Shown here in pieces: positions 24,284 to 32,292 of a stretch of 64,000 bases of DNA (position 1 is the first letter of the stretch; every line of letters begins with the position of its first letter). Where the stretch lies: positions 1-64,000 of the forward strand of contig CAXTVS010000007.1 in NCBI GenBank assembly GCA_964247735.1, given 5' to 3'. Source of the stretch: Lichenicola sp964247735 (GTDB lineage: Bacteria; Pseudomonadota; Alphaproteobacteria; Acetobacterales; Acetobacteraceae). Below the pieces are notes generated by a model. The model searched no databases and was not told where the DNA came from. It saw only the letters and a program-made list of their open reading frames with translations. The position numbers and the translations under genes were made by a program.

Positions 24284-25980
24284 TGCTGCGTCACCGTGAG
24301 CAGGTTGTTCCAGCAATAGTAGATCACCAGCCCGGCCGGCTGCCGCGCCAGAACGAAGGTGAAGATCAGCGGCATGATCTGGAACAGCCGCGCCTGTGCC
24401 GGGTCGGCCGGCGGCGGGTTCATCCGCTGCATCAGCAGCATGGTGCCGCCGAGCACGATCGGCCACACGCCGAGATGCAGGAACGGGCTCAGCACCGACG
24501 GGTCGAACGGGATGAGCCCGAACAGGTTGAACACGTTGGTGGGGTCCGGCTCGGACAGGTCGCGGATCCAGCCGAAGAACGGCGCCTGCCGCATCTCGAT
24601 GCTGACCACCAGGTCCTTGTACAGGCACCAGAACACCGGCACCTGCACCAGCATCGGCAGGCAGCCGGCGGCCGGGTTGGCGCCTTCCTGCTTGTAGAGC
24701 TGCATCATCTCGGTGTTCATCGCCACCGCGTCGCCCTTGTGGCGCTCCCGCACCGCCTGCATCTTCGGCGCCAGCAGCTTCATCTTCGCCATCGAGCGGA
24801 ACTGCTTGATCGCCAGCGGGAAAAACAGCGTCTTGACGATCAGGGTGAACGCCAGCAGCGCCAGGCCGAAGTTGCCGAGTGCGGTGTTGAGCCAGTCCAG
24901 CACGTAGAAGATCGGCTTGGTCAGGAACGCGAACCAGCCGAAATCCACCGCCTTCCAGAAGTCGGTGGCGTGCAGTCGCGACTGGTAGGCTTCCAGCAGG
25001 TGCACCTCCTTGGCGCCGGCGAACACGTGGCTGACGGTGTCGAGCGTGCCGCCGGCCGGCACGGGGAGCGCCGACTGGGTGATGAAGTCCACCTGGTAGA
25101 CGCCGGCACCGGCATTGGCCTCGTAGCGGTAGCTGCCGGTCACCGGGTGATCGCGATCGGGCAGGATCGCGGTGAGCCAGTACTTGTCGGTGATCCCGCC
25201 CCAGCCGCCGTCCGGGCCTGCCGCCTGCACCGCGGACCAGCCGGTACCGTTGTTCTCGGCGGCATGGCTCTTGAGGCTGGTGTAGGACATCTCCTCCAGC
25301 CGGCCGTCGATCACCGCGATCGGGCCCTCGTGCACCAGGTAGCCGCCGGTCACCTGCGGCGTGTAGGAGCGGCTGACCCGTGCCCAGGGGTAGAGCGGGA
25401 CCGGCTGACCCGACGTGTTGCGCACCCGCTGCTCGGCAGTGAACATGAAGTCGCGGTCGACCGACAGCACGATCTGGAAGACGAGGCCGGCGCCGTTGTC
25501 CCAGGACAGGGTCACCGGACGCGCGACGGTGAGCCCGGGCCCGTCCGCGGTCCAGACGGTGCTGCCGTTCGGGACCTTGACGTCGGGGGCGACGGCGCTC
25601 CAGCCGAGCTGGACGATGTTGGGCTGCTTCCGGTCCTGCGGCTCCAGCACGCGGACCTGGGGACTGCCGGGCTTCAGCGTTTCCCGGTAGTCGGTGAGCT
25701 GCAGGTCGTCCAGACGGGCGCCGACCAAGTCGATGCTGCCGTGCATGCGAGGCGCATTGATCGGCAGGCGCTGGTCGGGAGACGGCGCCGGGATCGCGGC
25801 TGGCTGGCTGCCGGGCGGCGCCAGCTCCGCGACAGGACGCGGCGCGTCGGCCGCCGGCGTCGACTGCGTGCTGCGCGCTTCCTGCTGATGCACCCGGCTC
25901 TGCGGCGGCATCAGCCGCTCGAAGCCGAGGATGATCGCGACCGAGATCACGAACGCGAGGAGAAGGCGCTTGTTGTCCAT
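24214..25980 (-). CDS. yidC: Membrane protein insertase YidC
   Basis: 588 residues. An N-terminal membrane anchor (LLLAFVISVAIILGF) is followed by a ~330-residue periplasmic beta domain and the conserved five-helix insertase core from about residue 365. The core includes the hydrophilic-groove Arg in FFPLAIKQFRSMAKM and the loop QAVRERHKGDAVAMNTEMM. It inserts and folds inner-membrane proteins alone or with SecYEG. It stands in the usual rpmH-rnpA-yidD-yidC order, 21 bases after yidD. Confidence 0.97.
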   Translation of the reverse strand: MDNKRLLLAFVISVAIILGFERLMPPQSRVHQQEARSTQSTPAADAPRPVAELAPPGSQPAAIPAPSPDQRLPINAPRMHGSIDLVGARLDDLQLTDYRETLKPGSPQVRVLEPQDRKQPNIVQLGWSAVAPDVKVPNGSTVWTADGPGLTVARPVTLSWDNGAGLVFQIVLSVDRDFMFTAEQRVRNTSGQPVPLYPWARVSRSYTPQVTGGYLVHEGPIAVIDGRLEEMSYTSLKSHAAENNGTGWSAVQAAGPDGGWGGITDKYWLTAILPDRDHPVTGSYRYEANAGAGVYQVDFITQSALPVPAGGTLDTVSHVFAGAKEVHLLEAYQSRLHATDFWKAVDFGWFAFLTKPIFYVLDWLNTALGNFGLALLAFTLIVKTLFFPLAIKQFRSMAKMKLLAPKMQAVRERHKGDAVAMNTEMMQLYKQEGANPAAGCLPMLVQVPVFWCLYKDLVVSIEMRQAPFFGWIRDLSEPDPTNVFNLFGLIPFDPSVLSPFLHLGVWPIVLGGTMLLMQRMNPPPADPAQARLFQIMPLIFTFVLARQPAGLVIYYCWNNLLTVTQQWLIQRRTRLGGGGARRVSTVQN

Positions 25981-26001
25981 CAGCGGAAAAGCCGATCTCG
26001 A

Positions 26002-26274
26002 TCAGGTTTGCACAGGTGTTCGGGCCGTCTCCGCGCAGGCGCAGCGCAGCGGCGGGACGGGGTCATGGCCGCCCGGATGCCACGGGTTGCAGCGCAGGAT
26101 GCGCAGCGTGGCGAGGCCGCCGCCCCGGACGACGCCATGGCGGTCGAGCGCCTCCAGCGCGTAGTCGCTGCAGGACGGCGAGAACCGGCAGTTCGGACCC
26201 AGCACCGGCCGCAGCGCGATCTGGTAGCCGCGGATCAGGACGCGGAACGCGATCCGGGCCGCAGCCGCGATCAC
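26002..26274 (-). CDS. yidD: Membrane protein insertion efficiency factor YidD
   Basis: 90 residues. The YidD hallmark GPNCRFSPSCSDYALEAL and the later RCNPWHPGGHDPVP with conserved cysteines are present, with an amphipathic N-terminal helix. It assists YidC-dependent insertion. The GTG start at 26274 shares GTGA with the rnpA stop codon. Confidence 0.96.
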   Translation of the reverse strand: MIAAAARIAFRVLIRGYQIALRPVLGPNCRFSPSCSDYALEALDRHGVVRGGGLATLRILRCNPWHPGGHDPVPPLRCACAETARTPVQT

Positions 26275-26648
26275 GGCGCACGGCGATCGGCAAGGCGCAC
26301 CCCGGTCCGCTTCAGGGCACGCCGGACGTCATCGACCAGCGCCGGAAAGGCGCGCGATCGGGTCCCATCTCGCCCGATCAGCACCAGGTCGACGCCGGTC
26401 AGGGCGGATCCGCAGGCCGCCTGGTCGCGCAGCACCAGCCGGGCGGCCTCACGCAGGCGGCGCTTGGTGCGGTTGCGCACCACCGCGTTGCCGACCTTCT
26501 TGGTGACCGTGAAGCCGAGCCGGGCGGGCGCATCGTCGTTCCGCGGCAATGCCTGCAGCACCAGCCCCGGCATCGGCGCCTTGGCGCCCTTGGCGGCGAC
26601 GCGGAGGAACTCGGCGCGACGCTTGAGCCGGACCAGGGAGGACGCCAT
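26271..26648 (-). CDS. rnpA: Ribonuclease P protein component
   Basis: 125 residues. The basic RNR-type motif NAVVRNRTKRRLREAARL and a FTVTKKVGNAV strand are diagnostic of the protein subunit that helps RNase P RNA cut tRNA 5' leaders. The ATG at 26648 matches the usual start a few residues before RLKRRAEFLRV. It lies 47 bases after rpmH and overlaps yidD by four bases. Confidence 0.96.
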   Translation of the reverse strand: MASSLVRLKRRAEFLRVAAKGAKAPMPGLVLQALPRNDDAPARLGFTVTKKVGNAVVRNRTKRRLREAARLVLRDQAACGSALTGVDLVLIGRDGTRSRAFPALVDDVRRALKRTGVRLADRRAP

Positions 26649-26695
26649 GGCAGCACCGTTTCCTGCGGCCGGCCGGATCCGACCGGGTGACGGCT

Positions 26696-26830
26696 TCAGG
26701 CGGACAGGCGCTTGCGGCCCTTGGCGCGGCGGCTGGACAGCACGTTGCGGCCGCCCACCGTCGCCATGCGGGTGCGGAAGCCATGGCGCCGCTTGCGCAC
26801 CAGCTTGGACGGTTGATAGGTGCGCTTCAC
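26696..26830 (-). CDS. rpmH: Ribosomal protein bL34
   Basis: 44 residues, the standard bL34 length: KRTYQPSKLVRKRRHGF at the start and GRKRLSA at the end. The start is a GTG at 26830, confirmed by AGGAGG seven bases upstream and by the family N-terminus; the nearby ATG (26837) is out of frame. It opens the rpmH-rnpA-yidD-yidC-engB-argB cluster. Confidence 0.97.
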   Translation of the reverse strand: MKRTYQPSKLVRKRRHGFRTRMATVGGRNVLSSRRAKGRKRLSA

Positions 26831-26939
26831 GCTGCATCCTCCTGGGCGGACGGCCCGGCGCGGGAGCGGCGGACCGGTCGAGGGGTGTGGACAAGCGGAG
26901 GCGCCGCCGCGTCGCGCGCAGCCGCCCCCGGAGCGGCGG

Positions 26940-26969
26940 CTTATAGGCGTGCAGAGGCCGGACCGTCAA
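26940..26969 (-). promoter_or_regulatory. Sigma-70 promoter of the rpmH operon
   Basis: Minus-strand TTGACG (26964-26969) and TATAAG (26940-26945) with an 18-base spacer, both close to consensus. The ~100-base leader contains a GC-rich hairpin (GCCGC / GCGGC around TCCGGGG), which could influence rpmH translation or processing. Confidence 0.65.
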
Positions 26970-27047
26970 CCAGCACCCGGATCGGGGACCGTGTCGCATC
27001 GGTAATGGCTTGAGCCCCGACGCGGAACGGCCGATGCTTCCCGCCGA

Positions 27048-27449
27048 ATGCTGCGCTCGCGACCGATTCTCCGCTCGATCCTGCCGGCAGGGCTGGTGCT
27101 GCTCGCATCGCTCGCGGTGCTGCCCGAGGCGGTGCCGCAGCTGGTGCGGGTGCTGGCGCCGGCCGCCGCTGCCCTGGCGGCCGGGCTGGCGCTCGGGCGT
27201 GGCGATGCGGCGGGCCTCAAGGCGCGGCGCGAGATGGAAGCACGCGCCCTGGCGGCCGAAGCCGCCAACGCCCAGCTGGTGAAGGCGGCCGGCCAGATGC
27301 GCCACGACCTGCGCGGCATCCTGTCGCCGGCGCTGCTGACCGCAGACCGGCTCAGCATGAGCCAGGACCCGGTGGCGCGCCGCGCCGGCGAGACCATGGT
27401 GGCGACCGTCGACCGGGCGGAGGAACGGCTCCGCCGCGGCGACGAGTAG
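27048..27449 (+). CDS. Small membrane protein with a stand-alone histidine-kinase dimerisation (DHp-like) segment
   Basis: 133 residues. Residues ~10-50 form one or two membrane helices (LPAGLVLLASLAVLP, VLAPAAAALAAGLAL). A coiled linker leads to QMRHDLRGILSPALLTADRL (about 83-102), which looks like an H-box with phospho-acceptor His85. A second helix follows (RRAGETMVATVDRAEERLRR), and the protein ends there: no ATP-binding (HATPase) or receiver domain. It could be a phosphotransfer or dimerisation partner of other kinases; no partner is encoded nearby. It is convergent with lpxI-gloA, ten bases apart. Conserved-protein status is inferred from codon quality and domain logic. Confidence 0.7.
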   Translation: MLRSRPILRSILPAGLVLLASLAVLPEAVPQLVRVLAPAAAALAAGLALGRGDAAGLKARREMEARALAAEAANAQLVKAAGQMRHDLRGILSPALLTADRLSMSQDPVARRAGETMVATVDRAEERLRRGDE

Positions 27450-27459
27450 CCGCAGCGTC

Positions 27460-28707
27460 TCAGCGCTGGATCAGCTCGATCTTGTAGCCGTCCGGATCCT
27501 CGACGAAGGCGATCACGGTGGTGCCGTGCTTCACCGGGCCGGCCTCGCGCGTAACCTTGCCGCCGCCGGCGCGCACCTGCTCGACCGCCTCCGCCACGTT
27601 CGGCACGCCCACCGCGAAATGGCCGAAGCCGGTGCCGACCTCGTAGCCGTCGTCCTCTCCCCAGTTGTAGGTCAGCTCGATCTCGGCCTGGCCGTGGGCG
27701 TTGTCGTCGTAGCCGACGAAGACGAGGGTGTACTTGCCGGCCGGCACCTCGGAACGGCGCAGCTCGCGCAGGCCGAGCAGCCGGTAGAAGGCCAGGCTCT
27801 GGTCCAGGTTCCTCACCCGGACCATGGTGTGCAGGTAGCTGCCCATTCGACTTCCTCCGCTGGGCCCGTCCGTCGGGTGGATCCCGACCAGGAACAGGCC
27901 GTCCCGGTCGGCGGCGTCGCGCAGCCGGTCCGGGTCCGTCAGAAGGGTGCCCCCGGCCTCGAATGCAATCCCCCGCAGGCCGGCAGCACGCGCCGCGGCG
28001 ACGGTGCGCGGGCCGATGGTGGGCAGGTCGGCGCGACGATCCTGGCCGGGCTTGACCAGCTTCACCAGGACGCCGCCCGGCCCAGGCTGCCGAAGCAGGC
28101 CGGCACGCTCCAGCATCCGGTCGGTGCCCTCGAGCGCCTCGACCGCCAGCACCAGCCCGTTCTGCACCACGCATCCCTGGCCGACGTCGAGCCGCCCCAG
28201 CGCCTGCACCACCGTGATCCCGCGCCTGATGTCGGCCCAGGCCTCCGGATCCGGCGCGTGGCGGCCGAGAGGTCCCGGTGCGCCGACGGAACCGGGAAGG
28301 AACTCGTGCGCGCCGCGGACGCGGAAGCCTTCCTCGCCCAGCACGCGCACCAGGGCGGCGAGCAGCCCGTCGTCGCCGGCGAACAGGGCGCGACCGATCC
28401 GGGCCAGGATCCGGGTGCCTTCCGCATCCGGCCGGAGGTCACGCAACGAGGGCCGGCGCACGGGTCCGATCAGCACCAGCTCGGTGCAGCCTTGGGCGCG
28501 CAGCACGGACAGGATGCGGCCGGCCGCGGCGAGGCGGATGAACTCGTGCGGCCAGGGCTCGACCACCTTGGGCTCGGCGAAGTCCTGGAAGGCGACGATG
28601 AACACCTCGCGGCCCGCCCGTGCGGCGCTGGCCGCCACCTGTCCCGGTAGCGGCCCGCCGCCGGCGAGGATGCCGAGCGGGCCGCCGGCGGCCCCGGGCG
28701 GTCTCAA
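27460..28707 (-). CDS. lpxI-gloA: LpxI (UDP-2,3-diacylglucosamine pyrophosphatase) fused in frame to lactoylglutathione lyase GloA
   Basis: One uninterrupted 415-residue frame. Residues 1-~276 are LpxI/DUF1009 (GPLGILAGGGPLPGQV, CTELVLIGPVRRPSLRDLRPD, VKLVKPGQDRRADLPTIGPRT, GIAFEAGGTLL), the lipid A enzyme cleaving UDP-diacylglucosamine. A short Gly/Ser linker (TDGPSGGSR) leads to Met288 and a complete glyoxalase I (MGSYLHTMVRVRNLDQSLAFY ... GFGHFAVGVPN ... AFVEDPDGYKIEL). The metal-ligand pattern His/Glu is present. No stop codon separates them. GGAGGA lies six bases before the internal ATG at 27846, so GloA may also be made separately. The LpxI start is a TTG sharing TTGA with the lpxA stop. 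Confidence 0.88.
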   Translation of the reverse strand: MRPPGAAGGPLGILAGGGPLPGQVAASAARAGREVFIVAFQDFAEPKVVEPWPHEFIRLAAAGRILSVLRAQGCTELVLIGPVRRPSLRDLRPDAEGTRILARIGRALFAGDDGLLAALVRVLGEEGFRVRGAHEFLPGSVGAPGPLGRHAPDPEAWADIRRGITVVQALGRLDVGQGCVVQNGLVLAVEALEGTDRMLERAGLLRQPGPGGVLVKLVKPGQDRRADLPTIGPRTVAAARAAGLRGIAFEAGGTLLTDPDRLRDAADRDGLFLVGIHPTDGPSGGSRMGSYLHTMVRVRNLDQSLAFYRLLGLRELRRSEVPAGKYTLVFVGYDDNAHGQAEIELTYNWGEDDGYEVGTGFGHFAVGVPNVAEAVEQVRAGGGKVTREAGPVKHGTTVIAFVEDPDGYKIELIQR

Positions 28708-29597
28708 GCGCCTTCGCTTTCCTCCGCGCCGGACCCGCGGGTGGCGATGCGCACCAGGCCGCGCCGGCTGGGGGCGTCGACGAAGGCCAGGATCTCGGCG
28801 ACGCGCGGGTCGTCGCCGTGTCCGGCGCGCATGGCGGCGAGGCGCTGCGCGAACGCCGGCTGGCCGGACGGGTGGCGCGGGTAGAGCTCCCGGAACGCAT
28901 GCCGGAGGCGGTGCATCTCGGGGCCGGCGAGGCCGCTGCGGCGCAGCCAGACCCAGTTCAGCCCGACCAGCCGGGCCCGGTTGCCGAGCACGCTGCCATA
29001 CGGGATCACGTCGCTCTCGACCCCGCACACGCCGCCGACCATCGCGGCGCGGCCGATCCGCACGAACTGGTGCAGTGCGGCCTGGCCCATGATCCGGGCG
29101 TCGTCGGCGATGTCGACATGGCCGCCCATGACCACGTTGTTGACGATGATCACGCGGTCGCCGAGCCGGCAGTCGTGGGCCACATGGGCGTTGGCCATGA
29201 TCAGGCAGTCGGCACCGATCCGGGTGATCCCGCCGCCGGCGGCGGTGCCGCGATGCACGGTGGCGCCTTCGCGGATCACGCTGCGCGGGCCGACGACGCA
29301 GCGTGTCGGCTCGCCGCGATACTTCAGGTCCTGCGGCGCCATGCCGACGGTGCAGAACGGGAACAGCCTCCCGCCGGCGCCGATCGTGGTCCGCCCGTCG
29401 ACCACCACGTGGGACACGAGCTCGACCCCGTCCTCGAGCACCGCCTCGGCGCCGACGCTGCACCAGGGTCCGATCCGGACGCCGGCACCGAGCACCGCGT
29501 CGGGCGACACCACCGCGCTGGGATGGATGGTGGCGGGCTCGCGGCCGGCCTGGCGCATGCGCCCGGCCTGCGTCAGCCCGGCGAGGTCAGCGGACAT
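28704..29597 (-). CDS. lpxA: Acyl-ACP--UDP-N-acetylglucosamine O-acyltransferase
   Basis: 297 residues. Left-handed beta-helix hexapeptides run from about residue 23 to 205, followed by a helical C-terminal domain. The catalytic-His segment MANAHVAHDC (135-143) and the GMAPQDLKYRGEPT and GLNWVWLRR signatures identify LpxA rather than LpxD. It puts the first 3-hydroxyacyl chain on UDP-GlcNAc in lipid A synthesis. The N-terminal ~22 residues are longer than usual. It follows fabZ by 98 bases and overlaps lpxI by TTGA. Confidence 0.96.
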   Translation of the reverse strand: MSADLAGLTQAGRMRQAGREPATIHPSAVVSPDAVLGAGVRIGPWCSVGAEAVLEDGVELVSHVVVDGRTTIGAGGRLFPFCTVGMAPQDLKYRGEPTRCVVGPRSVIREGATVHRGTAAGGGITRIGADCLIMANAHVAHDCRLGDRVIIVNNVVMGGHVDIADDARIMGQAALHQFVRIGRAAMVGGVCGVESDVIPYGSVLGNRARLVGLNWVWLRRSGLAGPEMHRLRHAFRELYPRHPSGQPAFAQRLAAMRAGHGDDPRVAEILAFVDAPSRRGLVRIATRGSGAEESEGA

Positions 29598-29695
29598 CGG
29601 TACTGGAACTCCATCGTGGTGGCGCGGGCTCCGGGGAGCGGCCGACACCGTCCGACGCTTAAGGGCCACCCGCGGGGCGGCCAAGACACGAGATG

Positions 29696-30247
29696 TTACC
29701 GGGCTTGTCGCGCCGTCGCCTCGTCCATGATCATCGCGCCGTAGCTGGCCTCGGCCACCGGAAAACCATCCACCCGTGCCACGCCGCGGAACTTGTAGAC
29801 GTTGCCGCGCGCGCGCTCCTTGACCACGTGGATGCGCAGCTGGTCGCCCGGACTGACCGGACGGCGGAACTTGGCGTTCTCGATGGTCATGAAGTAGACG
29901 AGCTTGCCCTCTATGCCGCCGAGCTGGAGCACCACCAGAGCGGCGGCCTGCGCCATTGCCTCGACGATCAGCACGCCCGGCATGACCGGCCTGCCGGGAA
30001 AATGGCCCTGGAAGAATGGCTCGTTGACGGACACGTTCTTGATCCCGATCCCGGACACGCCAGGCACCACGTCCACCATGCGGTCGATCATCAGGAACGG
30101 GTAGCGGTGCGGGAGGGCCGCCATGATCTGCAGGATGTCGATCGTGCTGCCGACGCCCTCGATGCCGGTCGCTCCGAGACCGCCGGAGGCGGCATCCTCC
30201 GCCTCGGTTGCCGATCCGTCCGGCTCGTTCTGTGTCGTCCCGTCCAT
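29696..30247 (-). CDS. fabZ: 3-hydroxyacyl-ACP dehydratase FabZ
   Basis: 183 residues. The active-site helix GHFPGRPVMPGVLIVEAMAQ gives His82 and Glu96 of the hot-dog fold dimer. The N-terminus (1-~35) is an acidic extension absent from most FabZ (~150 aa); the next in-frame Met (MAALPHRYPFLM) would cut into the fold. It dehydrates 3-hydroxyacyl-ACP in fatty acid elongation, competing with LpxA/LpxD for the same acyl pool, which explains the lpxD-fabZ-lpxA order. Confidence 0.96.
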   Translation of the reverse strand: MDGTTQNEPDGSATEAEDAASGGLGATGIEGVGSTIDILQIMAALPHRYPFLMIDRMVDVVPGVSGIGIKNVSVNEPFFQGHFPGRPVMPGVLIVEAMAQAAALVVLQLGGIEGKLVYFMTIENAKFRRPVSPGDQLRIHVVKERARGNVYKFRGVARVDGFPVAEASYGAMIMDEATARQAR

Positions 30248-30267
30248 CAGGATCGAACCCTTCTCCC

Positions 30268-31362
30268 TCACGCTGGTTCCGAATCGTCCGCAACCGGGTC
30301 GCCGCCACGGGACCTGCCCGGCCGCCTCGCCAGGCGCCGGAGTGCCGCCACGTTGCGGAAGAACTCCCGGAACGGCATCGCCGGGCTGCCGATCACGTCG
30401 GCGCCCGCGTCCACGTCCGACATCACGCCGCACTGCGCGCCGATCCGGGCCCGGCGCCCGACCCGGATGTGGCCGATCAGTCCCGCCTGCGCCGCGACGG
30501 TGACGAAATCCTCGAGCTCCGTCGATCCGGAAATCCCGGCCTGCGCCACCACGATGCAGCAACGGCCGAGGCGCACGTTGTGCCCGATCTGCACCAGGTT
30601 GTCGAGGCGCGAGCCGGCGCCGATCACCGTGTCCTGCGCCGAGCCGCGGTCGATCGTGGCGTTGGCGCCGATCTCCACGTCGTCCTCGATCAGCACACGG
30701 CCGAGCTGCGGGACGGTGACGAAGCCGGCCGGCCCGACCGCGAAGCCGAAGCCCTCCTGGCCGATCCGGGCGCCGGGAAACAGCGTCACCCGGGCACCCA
30801 GCACCGCGTGGCTCAGGCTGACATGGCTGCCGATCCGGCAGTCCGGGCCGACCGAGACGCCGGGACCGATCACGGCCTGGGCGCCGACACGGGTACCGCG
30901 ACCGATCACCGCCCCGGACCCGACATGGACGAACGGGCCGACCTCGACACCGAGATCGATCGCGGCACCCGGCTCGACCACCGCGCTCGGATGGATGCCA
31001 GGCGTTGCCTGCTCGCGCGGATGGAACAAGGCAGCGATCCGTGCCCAGCCGAGATAGGGCTGCGCCGTGACCAGGGCCGCACAGGAAGCCGGCACCGTGC
31101 CGGCGAAGGCCGGCGACACGATCACCGCGCCGGCGCCGGTGGCGGCGAGCTGGGGCAGGTAGCGCCGGTTGTCGAGAAAGCTGACCTGATCCGGTCCGGC
31201 CGCCTGGAGGGGCGCCACGCCCGAGAACGATCCGCCTGCGGCGCCGCGGAGCTCGGCACCGATCTCCTCCGCCAGACGGGCAAGCGGATAGGGACCGGTA
31301 CGGGCGAAGAAGCGTTCGTCCCCCGGCCCGGACCGGCCCGGATGACCCTCGCCCGTCTGCAT
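30268..31362 (-). CDS. lpxD: UDP-3-O-(3-hydroxyacyl)glucosamine N-acyltransferase
   Basis: 364 residues. The N-terminal uridine-binding domain (~1-115, FSGVAPLQAAGPDQVSFLDN) precedes a long hexapeptide beta-helix (IHPSAVVEPGAAIDLGVEVG). The conserved IDRGSAQDTVIGAGSRLDNLVQIGHNV region carries the catalytic His, and a C-terminal helix closes the fold. It adds the second 3-hydroxyacyl chain in lipid A synthesis. It lies 20 bases upstream of fabZ and 20 bases after ompH. Confidence 0.97.
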   Translation of the reverse strand: MQTGEGHPGRSGPGDERFFARTGPYPLARLAEEIGAELRGAAGGSFSGVAPLQAAGPDQVSFLDNRRYLPQLAATGAGAVIVSPAFAGTVPASCAALVTAQPYLGWARIAALFHPREQATPGIHPSAVVEPGAAIDLGVEVGPFVHVGSGAVIGRGTRVGAQAVIGPGVSVGPDCRIGSHVSLSHAVLGARVTLFPGARIGQEGFGFAVGPAGFVTVPQLGRVLIEDDVEIGANATIDRGSAQDTVIGAGSRLDNLVQIGHNVRLGRCCIVVAQAGISGSTELEDFVTVAAQAGLIGHIRVGRRARIGAQCGVMSDVDAGADVIGSPAMPFREFFRNVAALRRLARRPGRSRGGDPVADDSEPA

Positions 31363-31382
31363 CGCCCGGCCGTCGCCTTCCG

Positions 31383-32285
31383 CTACTTCCGGGCCACGGC
31401 CGGCGCTGCCGGGACCGAGGCGGCAGCCACCGGCTGCGGGCCTGGATTGGCGGTGGTCGGATAGGTGCCGCTCTTGGCCAGGACCTCGGAGTCGACCCCA
31501 TCGGCCGGGATGAACACCGACGGCAGGGTGGAGTTGAGCTGGTTCACCACCTGGGGCGTGATGTCGAAGTCCGGCATGTTGAGCGCCACCTGCTCGCGGT
31601 GCAGCACGAAGTTCATGCCGTGCGAGGCGGACACCTGCTTGATCACCTGGACCAGCTCGCGCTCGATCTGGCCGATCGCGACCTGGGCCGCTTCCTGGAT
31701 GATCCGGTTGCGGTTGCGGAAGTCCTTCTGCGCCGCCTGCACCCGCGCCTGCAGGGCGCGCACCCGGGTCTGCACCTGGTCCTGGCTCAGGCCCTTGGCG
31801 GCCGCCTGGATCTGCTGCTGGGTTTCGCGCCAGGCCGCCTGCTCCTTCTGGGCATCCCCGTTCAGCTTGTCGCGGCGAGCGCCCAGCACCTTCTCGACCT
31901 GCTGCGCGGCGGAGGACGCGTGCATCACCTCGGGCACGCTGATGATGCCGAACACCGCGGGCGGCGGCGGGGAGCCCTTGGGCAGGTCGGCCAGGGACGG
32001 GATCGGCGGCAACGGCAGCACCGGCTGCACCTGCGGGCCCTGCGACCCCTGCGCCTGGGGATCCCCCTGCTGCTCGTCCTGGACCGGCACCGCCGCCGGC
32101 ACGGCCTCGGGAACCGGACGCGGCGGGGCGGGGCGGCGACGCGTGGCCGCGGGCGCGTCGGCCGGCTGGCTGCTCTTGGGCACGAACCAGCCGCCGTTCT
32201 GCTGCGCGCGCGCAGCCGGGATGAGAAGTGGCGCCTGCATGAGCAGGGCGCCCGCCAGCAGGAGGGCGCTGGTGGAACGGGACAT
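31383..32285 (-). CDS. OmpH/Skp family periplasmic chaperone, extended
   Basis: 300 residues from the ATG at 32285 (the ATG one codon earlier and a GTG before it are closer to the GAGG site). A signal peptide (LLIPAARAQQ) is followed by a ~80-residue Pro/Gln-rich stretch. The Skp-like domain starts at VFGIISVPEVMHASSAAQQV and holds two long coiled-coil helices (residues ~120-210), then ASHGMNFVLHREQVALNMPDFDIT, the Skp C-terminal strand pattern. Skp guards unfolded outer-membrane proteins for BAM. The Pro-rich N-terminus and Ala/Pro tail roughly double the usual ~160 residues. Confidence 0.92.
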   Translation of the reverse strand: MSRSTSALLLAGALLMQAPLLIPAARAQQNGGWFVPKSSQPADAPAATRRRPAPPRPVPEAVPAAVPVQDEQQGDPQAQGSQGPQVQPVLPLPPIPSLADLPKGSPPPPAVFGIISVPEVMHASSAAQQVEKVLGARRDKLNGDAQKEQAAWRETQQQIQAAAKGLSQDQVQTRVRALQARVQAAQKDFRNRNRIIQEAAQVAIGQIERELVQVIKQVSASHGMNFVLHREQVALNMPDFDITPQVVNQLNSTLPSVFIPADGVDSEVLAKSGTYPTTANPGPQPVAAASVPAAPAVARK

Positions 32286-32292
32286 CATCACC

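Noticed and set aside
26886..26894. TGTGGACAA, one mismatch from a DnaA box, next to rpmH
   Set aside because: Only a single near-match, with no cluster, no AT-rich unwinding region and no dnaA gene nearby, so not an origin.
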